A stretch of 64,000 nucleotides of DNA from Tubiluchus corallicola (Eukaryota; Priapulida; Priapulimorpha; Priapulimorphida; Tubiluchidae), in assembly GCA_030141605.1 (NCBI GenBank), contig JAQGDQ010000023.1, forward strand, positions 793,328 to 857,327. Direction: 5' to 3'. The translations under genes were made by a program, and so were the position numbers. The notes under the pieces are model-generated. The model was not told where the DNA came from and did no database searches. It was given only the letters and a program-made list of their open reading frames with translations. Below, in pieces: positions 12,401 through 23,900 of the stretch (positions are counted from its first letter, which is position 1; each line of letters begins with the position of its first letter).

Positions 12401-15042
12401 CCGAAAACTGGCAAAACTTGTGCCATCGATACACAAATTTTGAAAATATTTCGAAGATGAATAACTATGAGTAATCTTAAGAATAGTAAAAAGAAATAGT
12501 AAATAGTAAGCGTTATGGTTGTAAAAGGTGTTAAGTGATATTTATGCAGCATCCCGATGCGAATGCGTTTGGGGAAGGGGGGGTGCGGAATAGATAAATC
12601 GGTTTAATACACTCTTATTCTTTTTCTGCGGCTATTCTTATTGATTTTTTATCGGCAGGCTGTTCTGCAGGTGGAAAGCGCATACGCGTCCGCATCCGGA
12701 TGCCGCATAAACGCGAGTTTAGGCGTTATAATAGAAAATTCTGAAAACTTGCTTTTATAAAGTTCTAAGTGAATTTTTTAAAGTTCGGCCAGTCTTATCA
12801 GTTTGACTATGGTAAATCCGAAAAAACTGTTGCCGTTTTGAAAAGTTTGCGGAAAAAAGTCAAAAGCGCAAAAGACTAAATGGTTGTTAAGTTTTTGCAC
12901 AAACTATGTAAATTAAAATGATTCACAGAAAATTAATAGTAAAAAGCATTTATGAAATCTCTTCAAGTGTACTTGGACCTAAGCAATCCATTTATGATTC
13001 ATGCTGCTTTCATTTTAAAAATGGCCCCCGTTTTCAAAACGGTTGCCACACAAAACGAAATTATGCCGATCGGCCGTGCATTTATATGAGCTGTAAAAAT
13101 TTATTACGAATAACAAAAAGCAAATTATTTTTAGCAATTAGTCGTTGTTGAGCCTAAAAAACTGTTGTACGTTTGTGTCGTCATATATCTTATGTCAAAA
13201 TGAAAAATTCCCTCAGTTGTTTAAACCTGTGTTTTAATTTGTTAAGCAGAGCACATTTGAGTAACAGAGTTAAAATTTTAAAGGTCAAAACGCTAATCAA
13301 ATAGGGGTGGGGGTTGAAAAGAGAATAAACAATAGTGTTGGTTTCCATAAACATGCATAAAGATTAGTATTAACCTTCATCTTAGTGCTATAATCTTATA
13401 CTAACCGTTAAAGTAGTGCAAAGTTTTCTGTTTTCTGATTGGCCCACCATATTGTAAACTACTAAAAAATCTGGCATATTATAGAGCGGTCTAATTGCTT
13501 TTCAAGTTGCCAAATTTTTAATGGCATAATAGTAGTAAAAGACATCACCAACAGTTAGAGGTGGAACCCATAATTATTTGATTAGTATCCAAGCGCTTTC
13601 AAGCGAATAACGGAATCACCAGGGATCAGAACCGGCAAACTATAATTCAAGAAAACAAAAAATAAAAATGTAATGATTACAGTGAGAAATGGAATGAATT
13701 CTAATGTGACAGTGACTAAATTTCAAATTATCTAGTGCAGTTGCAGTGGTGTTGAAAACGAACTTAAAATTTTGTAACCGAGTACTCAAAATCATGTAAG
13801 ACCAAACTTGAAAGATCTACAATTTGAGTGGACGCCGTAGTGTGTAAATATAAAACATAACTAAACTAATTTTCTCTAATATGATCTAATGAAGCATTAA
13901 GGCATTAGTTAAAGTGTGCCAGGACTGGAATCTAGGATATTTTTATTTATGTTATGTTAATTTCTGTTGTCTTTATTTTTGCTGCAATGGTGGTTTTTCA
14001 AAAGTATGCACAAGCACAATCTTAAGTGGGCATAAAAATGCAAAATGCAAATAAATCAGAATCAAAATGTATTTGCTGTGGTAAGCCTGGTAGGTATACT
14101 TTGTCGGTAATGCAGCTAAGATTGGTCATGGGGTTAATTTTGAACGTACATGGTTACATGTCTACCATTATATGATATGATGATTTAATCATGTCAATCA
14201 GTAAGTGGTATTACAATATTACCGATTTTAAGAGTGCTCTCATAATACGATTTTATGATTTCACGATTCTACGAAATTTTATAAAATCGGGTCTTGATGA
14301 TGACGTCACTTCGACTCACTTGCCGAAAGAGTTTAAATAATACTAAAATAAGTATTGTTTTGCACCTCTATCAGTTGGTGCTGTCTTTCACTACAATTAC
14401 TCTTATGAAATGGGATGTACGTCTCCAGTCGCTAAAATTTTCCCTGAATCAAGTTTCGTACGTGCAGACGACAGCACAGGCCAAGGTGCTTTTGGTGGTA
14501 ATAGTAAAATACCGCTGCTGCTGCTGCTGCTGTTACTGATATTTTGTAGTTGTCGTCGTCAATGCCACAGCATGTAGCATTACCTGTAGCATGATGTATA
14601 TTTCTGCATTTTTGATGGCTCGTCTCTGTTAGGAAATGAGTGACACTGACAACGCTGACAGACTCCCTCGGGGAACCATTTATCTTCAACCTCCATCTCA
14701 TTGTTATTGCTGTCAAAGCACCCTATAAATTAGCGTTGTTTTTAAGTCATTAGATTTCTCGAAACGTTTCTCACGTTCGGTCTTAACATCAACGTGTATT
14801 CTGTGCCAAAAATTAGCTAAAAAGGTATTAATTAATCAAATCCTCATTTGCATGACGTTTCCATACATAAATCTCGTTTTTGATGCAAATCCTTAAAGCC
14901 AGTACAAATAGGATAATGCTGGATTACAGTGTTACAGCATACGCTTTATTTTTAACTTACCTTGTTTTAGGTACGTAGCACCTAAAACAATTTCGCAAAA
15001 AGCAAAGTTCATCAGCGCTCCAAAAATGATTTTCACGATCAT
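9438..15042 (-). CDS. Secreted ten-cysteine protein A, beta-microseminoprotein-like
   Basis: Exons are 15042-14961, 14722-14584, 11171-11037 and 9483-9438, with intron phases 1, 2, 2, giving 133 residues. Exon 1 is a signal peptide (MIVKIIFGALMNFAFC, hydrophobic to about residue 22). The mature part starts GCFD and runs C-x19-C-x2-C-x-C-x17-C-x2-C-x10-C-x12-CC-x4-C, with a Trp before the CQRCQC block and C-x6-MW near the end. The C-x2-C-x-C block, the Pro between later cysteines and the late C..W resemble beta-microseminoprotein/PSP94, a small secreted disulfide-rich family. A von Willebrand factor C domain is the alternative. Intron 3 is filled with A/C-rich repeats. Gene B, 3 kb upstream, is a paralogue with the same exon plan. 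Donors: exon 1 is GTAAGT, exon 2 GTAATG and exon 3 the weaker GTTTGA. Gene model is firm; family is moderate; function unknown. Confidence 0.8.
9895..10975. repeat. Degenerate ACTAGCACAAGCACAA-type repeat field
   Basis: Plus-strand words such as ACTAGCACAAGCAC, CAATAACTAGCACA and ACATTCACAAGCTC recur with drift over about 1 kb of intron 3 of gene A. There is a plain AT-rich gap at about 10220-10610. The 42-bp array lies within it. The open frame at 9894-10082 is a by-product. Confidence 0.7.
10631..10827. repeat. 42-bp minisatellite
   Basis: About 4.7 copies of a 42-bp unit (core CAATAACCAGCGAAACAAAA, then CCACGTCTACACGCACAAT). Copies are nearly identical apart from the edges and a GCG to GTG change in the last full unit. 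The length is a multiple of three, so all frames stay open, but it lies inside an intron. Confidence 0.92.
13140..14280. other. Intron 2 interior of gene A, no feature found
   Basis: The 11172-14583 intron of gene A is AT-rich with only short chance open frames. The stretch 12540-12720 has several CpG-bearing words but no promoter pattern that could be defended. Confidence 0.4.
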
Positions 15043-15720
15043 TGTGAACTGCTTCTACGTCTTGAAATATAAAATTTTATTACACAACATCGACGTATGA
15101 TCATGAGTCGATCGTAAAACAAATGAAAATGTAATTAAAAATGTAATCACATATAAATGAACTGTTATAGTTGAAGACACTTGGCTAAATTGTGATCAGA
15201 AGATATAAATTCAAAACAACTCAGTACTGCAATGCGCTGATTAGTTTTGTTCTTTTGTACAATTCATTCAAAAAAGAATTTTGCTCTAAAAACTGGAATG
15301 CATTGTATCTGACGCACAAAGTGTAGTACATTTAATACGAAAGACAGATTACTACGAGTTCAAATTCTACCTTATTCAATACCTTATCCAAATAAATAAA
15401 AATGTATATATATATTTAAGCATCCAGATGGTAACTATCTGTAAGAGATCCTCTCTCAGTTCTCTACACGCTAGTGATGGCTTAATATTGTTCATGCTCT
15501 TTATATGCTTTTTTTACTTTTTCATTATTGTACTTTTGTGCCTAAATAAACAATACAAATATATAATATATATAATATCAATATCAAGACGGTTGGTGAT
15601 GAAAGGCGATTCCACGGATCAACTACATGTATACGAAGCCCAAAGAAGTGAGATTTGATGTTCGTTCTAGCTGGTTACACAAATAACTTAGACTTATGAC
15701 AACGAAGAATTCTGTGAGGC

Positions 15721-15965
15721 CTATGAAAAGTCTGTCTTTATCAAAATAGAGTTTCCACTAATTATTTTTAAGCAGTTCACAAAGTATTCCAACAAAGTAT
15801 ACAACCGACGCGTATTCCAAAATGAGTCGAACAACAGAACAACAGCTTTATAAAGAAGTATAATTACAGCTGCATTGCTCCATATAATACAACTCTTATT
15901 CATGCCAATGCGATGCATTGCTTTTGAAATGATTTGGTTCACATGGGAATTCCACGTAAGGCTGT
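15721..15965 (-). mobile_element. LINE RT C-terminal fragment
   Basis: The minus strand reads S-L-T-W-N-S-H-V-N-Q-I-I-S-K-A then HRIGMNKSC, ILLYKAVVLLFDSFW and LLEYFVNCLKIISGN. This is the thumb region that follows the polymerase core in CR1/jockey-like LINEs (W-x2-H-V, K-A-x3-I-G, L-Y-K-x-V-V). No stop falls in 70 codons, but both ends are truncated. It is similar in type to the 2.5-kb relic. Confidence 0.6.
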
Positions 15966-16065
15966 TGGAAAATGGAAATTATTATTTCCAAGAAGTAATA
16001 CAACTTTTTAGGTATTTATGCACTGTTAAAAAGTAGGTATTTCATTGATCAGTAGTAGCACTATC

Positions 16066-16130
16066 TATCAATTAAATGTCTTAAATCGAGTGTGAGAAGG
16101 AACCGCAACCGAGTTCAACTCTAGGTCTCT
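16066..16130 (+). mobile_element. Short LINE 3'-end scrap
   Basis: The frame K-C-L-K-S-S-V-R-R-N-R-N-R-V-Q-L-stop resembles the last residues of the LINE at 2495-3425 (K-F-K-M-N-M-R-W-D-H-T-R-V-E-L-stop). The base word GAGTT[GC]AACTCTAGGTC is shared just around both stops. Confidence 0.4.
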
Positions 16131-18052
16131 ATGTAAGATTGAACTTAGTTGATAAAACTTTTCTGCATCTCGGCCAAAGATAAACGCATAAAATGTAGCC
16201 ATACATGTGTCACTCGAAACCTGTCACATACAAAAATTCGGCAGTTTCAATAAATTCAATAAATAAACCTTCCATTTTATTTGGTGCTGATATGTTAGGA
16301 CATAAACACAATATGTTTAGACGCGCTGAGTGATCATTGATTAAATATTGCATTTGGGCGAGGTAAAAATTTTCTCAGAATATAAAAGTGCATATCGTAC
16401 ATAATGGAATGTAATATAGTCATATAGATACTCTAGCTTAAACAGTTTAATAGCAACAATGATATCAAGAAAACTAAATAAACAAGCATACACGCCATTA
16501 TAGTATATAATTTTCATGGAATATAATGCGAAATATTGCCAGAAACTAAAATTATTATTTGCAAAAGCCGTTCCATCCTGAAGCCACTCAAGTCAACTGA
16601 AGCCAGGTTTTGCTTTTTATATGAACTGCTGCGAAGACTTCACAGAGAAGATTAATAATTACTGTCATGTTTTATTGCTGTTAATAAAGACTTCGTAAAA
16701 ACTAATATAAGCTAGATGTGCTGGCTACTATCAACTCTGGTCATCTTTATTACTGTTGCGGTTGACAAGGAGGTCTCCCGGAGAGGCATCGGTTCTAAAA
16801 GATTCAAGGAAAATTTCTCAAGTTTGGTTTAGGCCTACCACTTTATTTGACAAAGTATGTTATATTGTCATTGATGCGTACTACAAATTGCCATTAATTT
16901 GAAGCCGTGATTATTGCAAAATCAAATGAATTACAGATTTTTGTGACTAAATTTTCTCATCAAATTTAGTCATAATACATTTTCAGTGAGAAATCATTCA
17001 AGAAATGAAATTCACGTATATGTGTCAGAAGAAAATTTAGTCAAAAAGATTAAATAATATATAGTCATCAACACCGATGTAAACTCATTAGACAGCAGTT
17101 GTAAAAAGCCTGCAAATTTTTATTCTAATTATTGTTTCTATGAATATTTCAAACTATTTTCAGTGAAGTTAATGAACAAAATTTTGAATAACTGCTACAG
17201 GTAATTTTGACCAAGAGTTTAAAAATTGATGTTATACTGAGACTGCGAACGAGATTACAGAATCAGCAATAATTATATTAGCGTAACACATTAAAACTAT
17301 AAATTTACTACAGCTTAGCTTAACGTCTGGCACTGTATTTATTTAAGGTTACATAGACCAAATGTGCTAGTGAGACACTACGTGGAATGTGCACGTGTTA
17401 TTGATATTGGCGGAAGGTCACATTGATGACCTGAGGTGTGACTTTTTAATCCTGAACTTTTCACATTAGAGATGACGAATCAATCTCGACCATCGTTTGG
17501 ACGTCGTACAAAACTGATTTTTAAACACTGCATAAAAATCAACGGTACATACATTGTTATAAAATATCTATCTATCTATGAAATGGAAAAATTATGCGAA
17601 GTTTTTTTCAAAGAAAAATACCTGAATCTATATCTAATATTTTGAATATCCTCCTAACCGTTACTACAGAAGCAAATAACGTTACATAACCAGTGAATGT
17701 TTAGAATTTTGTTTAATTATCGTACATGTGTGCTAATATTTGCCCAGTCTTAATGAAAATTACTTAAAGTTGACTTCATTTTTTCGACCTTACATCATTA
17801 TTACGGTGAAGCGGGGTAATATGAACCCTTTGGGACAAATTTTGAATTTGCTCTTTCACAAATATTTGCACAGTTAGTTTATAAGTGCTGAAGAACGTAT
17901 TAAGCTAGAAAACGAGCTATTTATTGAACACTTCTGTAGTTAAGTATATTAGTGCTAAGAGTAAAATTACATTTCAGAACCATTTAGTCACAAACATTAC
18001 AAAACGTAACCATAAGAGTTATTAAGCTCTACATAATCATTTTCAGTTGAAC
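16131..18052. other. Intergenic between genes A and B, no feature found
   Basis: AT-rich DNA with no open frame above about 60 codons and no recognisable element. The 3' UTR of gene B should lie just left of 18053. Confidence 0.4.
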
Positions 18053-21000
18053 TTATTGTTCGGGAAATAAAAAATTTTCCAAGTAATTCCTGTAATTCGG
18101 AACATTGTTTCTGAGTTCATCAAGGTGTCGCCACATGTTGTACTGAAGGTATCTGTAAAATAAACAAAATGTTATTAATATTAAGTTTGAATTTCAACTC
18201 ATACTTATAGTATCTATTGTGATTACTATGGTATTATGTTTGCGAAAAAAATTTTATTTTCGTCTTAGAAACTTGCTTGGTTTCCATCGCATTAGCAAAC
18301 CAAGCAACTAAATTGGCAGATACAGTATAGCAACCATTCATTAACAATTCATACTGGCCATATGATTATCAACCAGCGAGCACGCAGACAAACTGATCAG
18401 TCTGCTAGACAGTGAAATAATAACCGATTAAGTCAGCCAAGCATTTAAACAAATTACTAATCAGTTAACCAACCAACCAACCCAATTAACCAATCCATCA
18501 ATCAACCAGCCAAAGACAGCTAGTCAGCAAACAGACAAACCAACCCACCAAGAACCTACCAGCATTCAGCCAGCTAGACAACCAACCAGACAACAAAGCA
18601 GCAAAAGGCAATTCCAACAACCTGTCAGTGTACAATGAACAAATAAACGAAGCAACAACATATTCTGCTAATGCAAAGTAACTAGTGAAAATATGCAATT
18701 TAAACCTCAAATAATGATCCTCGTTCCACTCATCATCACCTTCACATAATATGACGTCACAACACTCAGGGTAAGTTTTTTCTTTGAATCTTGTCATGTA
18801 ACAGCCGATCTGCCATATTGGCGCCACTTTGCCGCAGCTATAAAAGAAAACAACATGAATTAACATTTCTGCACATTCATAAATAAAGTATAACAGTGAA
18901 AAGACCAAGCAGGCATGTAACATTTAACCATGAAATAACATTTAGGCATTTGTATATTAAAAATTCTAATAAAAGAACAATATGTAAGTTTGTTAAAAAT
19001 TTTGAGAATTGTAAGTGTAACTGAAAATAAAAAATAATAAAATTTTTGCTGCTCGGGTTTGTGCCAAAATCAGGAACTATATAATCATAATATAATCACA
19101 AGGGCATCTATTTCTCGATTACTTAAGTCCACTCTTGTCAACCATTTACTACTCAACTTACTGCTCTATTAGTCATAAGTATGTGTGTTACTTTTAATTT
19201 ACTTTTCTTAGATTCTGAGTATGTGTTTATAATACATGTTTGTGTTAGATATGTGTTACATATAAGTGTTGGTTGATAAGCTTTTAAATATATATATTTA
19301 GAAAGGTTGGACGACCAAAGAAACGCTTCAAAGACAGCCTGAAGGCATCACTCAAGGAGTTCAGCATGGATATCCGCTCAATGGAAACCCTTGCACAAGA
19401 TCGCTCAGCATGGCGGAGTGCCATCACCTGAGGGGCTAAGACAGCAGAGGCAAAAATAATTGAGGAGGCAGAGGAGAAGCGCAGGAGACGCAAGGCATGT
19501 GACACTGCTCAACAACAGGTCAAAACACCCAGCCTCACCTGTGCCAAATGCCAAAGAAGTTTAAAGGCCAGAATTGGCCTAGTCAGTCACCTTTGAGCTC
19601 ATTAAAGGAATGACAACCCCCAAACTGACCCTTTATCCCTGTCACTATGGTCATCTTCGATTCGAAGGACGAACATCATCACATATAAGTGTGCTATGGT
19701 AAAAATAAATATAGTAGATTAAAGCTTAGATGACTGACTGATGCGAGAACTACGGAGACATTTCAACCTCGAATCTTTTGTTTAATGTACAACTAATTAG
19801 TATTGCAGTGCCAAGCTAAATTGCATTTTTGTGTGCTTTTTATGCATTGTAATTTTACATTCTTATTACACAGTGAAATGTATTATGAGTTAATGGCACT
19901 ACGACTATTCTATACATGATTGTACATTTGATTTCTAACATCTGTAAGCAACGGAATAGCAACATTATTTGCAAATATTACCAATTTAAATGCCGCTAAC
20001 TGATTGAATTTTTGCCTACGTATTTTTTGTATATTCACATTACTTGCGTAAGCTTTTGTTGTTATGTCATTTGTATGAGTTGATGCTGAAGTAAAAAAAG
20101 TTATTCGGCTGTACTTTCTAAAGATTTCTAACCAATATAATTTCCCAAACGAAAGAAAATCATTGTGTTACGCTTGCAATAGTGTGTCAATCCGAAAGAA
20201 CAACGGTTTTGTTTTAAACTCAACTAGAGTCTGGAGAGTGTAGAGGATCATCAGCAGTTTGCATGAAACTACTTAATCCAAAACCTATTAATTAGAGAAT
20301 TTCAAGTGGGAATGGAATCCACATTAATCAAAATAGCTTCATTGTAAGAACACCTGTAGCAAGAAGCATATTTCTGCAGTTGTATTTGTCCAGCAGAAGG
20401 CGTGGGAAACGTATTACACTCGCAACGTTGACAGACTCCCTCTGGGTACCATTCATCTCCCTCTTCCAACTCCCTGTTATTGCGGTCAAAACATCCTGTA
20501 AATTAACATCCTTCGTAAATTTTTTGCAATAAATAATTTTAGACGTTTGTTTAATGTTCTGCCCGGCAGTTTGAAGTTTGTTGCTTTAGGTACAGTGAAT
20601 TTGAAAGTAGAAAAGATGTTTTAGTAAGCAGCGATCGTGAGCTTAACCTCTACAGATGGTCATACCTTGTTTTCCAATACATTATGGCATTATAGTAGAA
20701 AATGAAAATAGAGGCCGTATGTTGCCAATTGCTTTACTAGCTCTTGTGAAAATCGCCACTAACATCATCGTCCCTTCCTGATCATCACTGCCCCTTTTCT
20801 TCGACGCATAATGGGGAATAAAGGACATCTCGTACACGCAACACGAGTAAGAAATTTGTTGATTCGAGCAAAGTTATTAAAGGCAAGCGTTTCGGTAATA
20901 ATAATCTAAAAGTTTTTATGTGTTTCCTGGGTATCGACTACTCTGGACCTGGCAGGCATTACAAGGCTCAAATCATGCAGCATGCAAAAAAACAAATCCA

Positions 21001-21117
21001 CAATTAAAATATAACAGCGCATTGTGACTTACCTCGATTGTCAAAAAACGTAGCGCCTCGGGCCACCTCGCAAAAGGTATAGATCACCATTAGACCAAAA
21101 ACGACTTTCGTGAACAT
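18053..21117 (-). CDS. Secreted ten-cysteine protein B, beta-microseminoprotein-like
   Basis: Exons are 21117-21033, 20495-20354, 18837-18706 and 18152-18053, with intron phases 1, 2, 2, giving 152 residues. Exon 1 is a signal peptide (MFTKVVFGLMVIYTFC). The mature chain has the same cysteine spacing as protein A except for one extra residue between the fourth and fifth cysteines. Shared blocks include PEGVCQRC, CYSCGK.AP, YP.CCDVILC and .DYxR/HYLR. The C-terminal tail is longer than in A (32 versus 14 residues after the last splice; ends NYLENFLFPEQ) and is Tyr/Asn/Leu-rich with no cysteine. Both start codons follow the identical word AGTTCACA, where AG could be an acceptor from a 5' UTR intron. 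A 411-bp LINE fragment lies antisense in intron 2. The gene model is strong because the paralogue supports every splice site; the family is inferred. Confidence 0.8.
18350..18640. repeat. Degenerate AACC/CAGC-rich repeat
   Basis: Words CAACCAACCAACC, CAATCAACCAGCC, CAGCCAGCTAGACAACC recur without a fixed period just downstream of the exon 3 donor of gene B. The position is the same as that of the A/C-rich repeats in gene A. Confidence 0.7.
19270..19680 (+). mobile_element. 5'-truncated LINE fragment with 12-bp target-site duplication
   Basis: After about 35 filler bases the plus strand encodes V-G-R-P-K-K-R-F-K-D-S-L-K-A, then DRSAWRSAI, one in-frame stop, a Lys/Glu-rich stretch and a zinc-finger-like C-x2-C-x-R-S-L-K-A-R-I-G-L-V-S-H. 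This matches the C-terminus of the larger LINE at 29425-30514. Exact 12-bp repeats ACATATAAGTGT flank it at 19258-19269 and 19681-19692. It is inserted in intron 2 of gene B, antisense to the gene. Confidence 0.85.
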
Positions 21118-22749
21118 TGTGAACTATATGAATTACACCTCAACATTAGCAATATATCATAACACTGATAAAAACGTGTGAAGTCAGCTAATTGAAAAAC
21201 TACTGTTAAAATTCGGAAATATCTATAATAAATTTAGTCGTCTGCATACCGTTTCAGTTATATTTTATAATAAATTTTCACAGATTTTCTGTTCAAGAGA
21301 TACATACTTGTACATACTCATTGTACTTACATTGAAGTATTTAGTTACAGAAAAACAAAAAACAACAAAAGAACAGAGAAAAGTCATATACTTTTTCACA
21401 CCCAAATGAATAATTGAAATAATTATTTTTAAAAGGCTTATAGATAGTTTACTAGCGTCTAGCTCCCGTAATGACAAAATATGATTACATAAAAAGCACG
21501 TAAAATATTTCTGAAACTCAGACACGTGTGGCTACTAGACAGATCATAGACATAAATACAATTAAATTTTTTGTTTTGTAGTACAGTTCACGGAAACTTG
21601 TGATAATGATGCGTAAAATTTCAGGTTTCTGCAATTGATTTATGATACTCGTCGTCTTTCAGTGCCTTTAGCTAAAGGCAGGTTGACTCCTGGAGCGAAT
21701 ACGTAAAATTTTATAAGGAAATTTTCTAGGTGGAACTTGTTTTTCCTTTGCTTAAACAAGTCAAAATACAGAGGTGTAACTTGCATACTCCCGGTTGTTA
21801 AAGCTACTGATGAACAGTTCAAGGATAAAGAAAAGCTACTAAAATTGTATAGTGACTCTATTTCCTAAACAGATTTACAATAATACATGTGCATACTTAT
21901 CGAATTTGTTATGTATTAATTTTCTTTGCTTTATACGCCTGCATTACTATCTATAAGGTGGGTAATTATTTGCATAATTAATGCAAGAGGCCGCAAATAT
22001 AAAGACAGAACCCGCTAAGTCTGTCGACCTTCACGCCACATACATAGATGACAAGAGATGTTCCCTGTTGTTGAAATTCTGAATTATTACGACGTATGTT
22101 GCGATGTTGACATCATTGCCTGCATTATGATACTTACTAGAGTAGCCGAAACGTCGCATTTAATAAAAAATAAAAAATGCACAATATGAGCACAGATGAT
22201 TGCGTAGGGGTTTGAAACAGTTGTGTTTTAGTCAGTTCATTTTGGGTTAATCAACAACCAAACTCCAACGACAATATATGCAGAAGCACAGTGGCCAGAT
22301 ACTGATCGAGGTCTGCGGACGTTGTATTTTGGTCAGAAGGATAAAATCATACGTAAAATAAATTGTGTTGTTTATCAACTTTTTGTAATAACATTAAATA
22401 TTAAAGGTCTTATGACACCCTAGTAGATATGTGCTGTCAAAATTTACTACTGATTCAAAAAAACGGTTTCACTTCATTATAAACATTTTACTCTAATTTG
22501 CATTGAAACACTTCAAATTTAGCGCCGTACAGACATCTTGCGAAAATGAAAACTCGGGGAAGAAAGCGAGAGTGGCGTCCTGTTAAGAACGACACTGAAG
22601 GCATATGCGACTGTTGCTGTATTTAGTTCTATTTACATGTGCATACGATATTTGATTCTTTTTTGCTTTAAAGTTTCTTTTTTATAGTTACTGTGCATTT
22701 GCATTCAGTTTCATTTAATTTTGGTGATCTTTACTAGTTTTTTTTTATA
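21118..22749. other. Intergenic, no feature found
   Basis: The promoter of gene B should lie at the left end, but no defined TATA or CCAAT arrangement was picked out. The rest is AT-rich with no supported feature. Confidence 0.4.
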
Positions 22750-23076
22750 ATGGTCAGTCGCTGCGTGGCTGGATATTGCTCAAATTCAGCACTTGACCGA
22801 TTTAGTGTACACCGTTTTTCCAAAAGAACCTTCATTGGGAAAAAATGGATTCCGTTCGTAAGGCATTGCCGAAGGGATCATTGGGTGAAAAATTATTTCG
22901 ACTTTCGCCTCATGCTGTAATTTATTCAGCGCATTTTGAAAACTCGTATTTTCAAGATGAACCGCTTCGATGGGATTAGTGTCCGGTGCAAAAAAATTCT
23001 AAAGACTGGATCCGTTCCAACATTAACGAACAAACCTAGGCAAGATGGGTCCTTTAAGTGTCCGTATGCAGATTGA
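22750..23076 (+). pseudogene. THAP-domain relic
   Basis: From the ATG the frame reads MVSRCVAGYCSNS, then V-H-R-F-S-K, K-K-W-I-P-F-V-R-H-C. This is the start of a C2CH THAP zinc finger, a DNA-binding module found in cellular factors and P-element-like transposases. A frameshift near 22910 moves the reading to SAHFENSYFQDEPLRWD, ended by a stop at 22977. A third frame holds LKTGSVPTL, like the L-K-P-G-A-V-P-T end of THAP domains. The third zinc ligand is lost (Y-S-A-H-F where C-S-x-H-F is expected). Two frame breaks and a missing ligand argue for a dead copy; an unseen short intron is a less likely explanation. Confidence 0.7.
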
Positions 23077-23900
23077 TTCGGTCCACTTTTGCATTCACCT
23101 CATTGCTACAAACTGTCACTCCAACACGATCTCTTCTCACCTACCGGGGTTTGCACACTATCATCTCTTAATCATCCACACATTAATCCCTGACTGTCTC
23201 AAATGCTCTTTACAACCAATATTGCATGTCATCCAGACTTCTGAGAAATCTTGTATAATACTCAGATACTGACACCTGCGACATTGGATTTTGGTCATAT
23301 TCTGACTGTTGTTCAACAGGTAAATTCTGACATCTGTGGACGAAACAGTATCTGGAACGTGACACGGTGTGGACTCTTAGCCAGGAACTCTGAAGGTAGG
23401 AGCTATCGTGTCCTGTCTCAGCGTAGACTTCATCTGCGTCGTTGGCTTGGATCAACCTCTGAAGCTCAGAACAGCTCGTACTGTATTAGGAACAGGACTG
23501 GACCAATTACAGGGACTCGTAAATTGGCCAGTCCCAGAGTTAAGTGATTTTATATATTACATGTATGGTTATAATAATCTTGTACTTAATTGTTGAAAGC
23601 TGTACATTGTTATTAAAGGAACAGTTGTCACTAAACTATTTTTGAACTTGCTGAAGTTGTACTGATGCACTGTAGTTGCGAAATTCCGTTGGTTGATTAT
23701 AATCTCACTTTGTGAATCTATTTGAATTGTTATTGTCAAAAAAATTAGTTTTTTCAAACCTGTGTAAATAATAAACCGTATATACGTAACCTCTGGTATT
23801 CGTCATAGCCATTCCGACCAAGCCAAAGCTCCCGTAGTGCTTTACTACCATTATAAAAAGAACGGTAAAAGTTGTGTAATATGAAGTCCGTGCTTTGTGT
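23077..23900. other. Unresolved open frames on both strands
   Basis: Overlapping frames of 62-98 codons occur at 23045-23596 on both strands. None shows a known motif. A CAACAG then GTAAAT donor-like site is at about 23320 on the plus strand. The stretch may be the body of the THAP-linked element, but nothing proves it. Confidence 0.3.
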
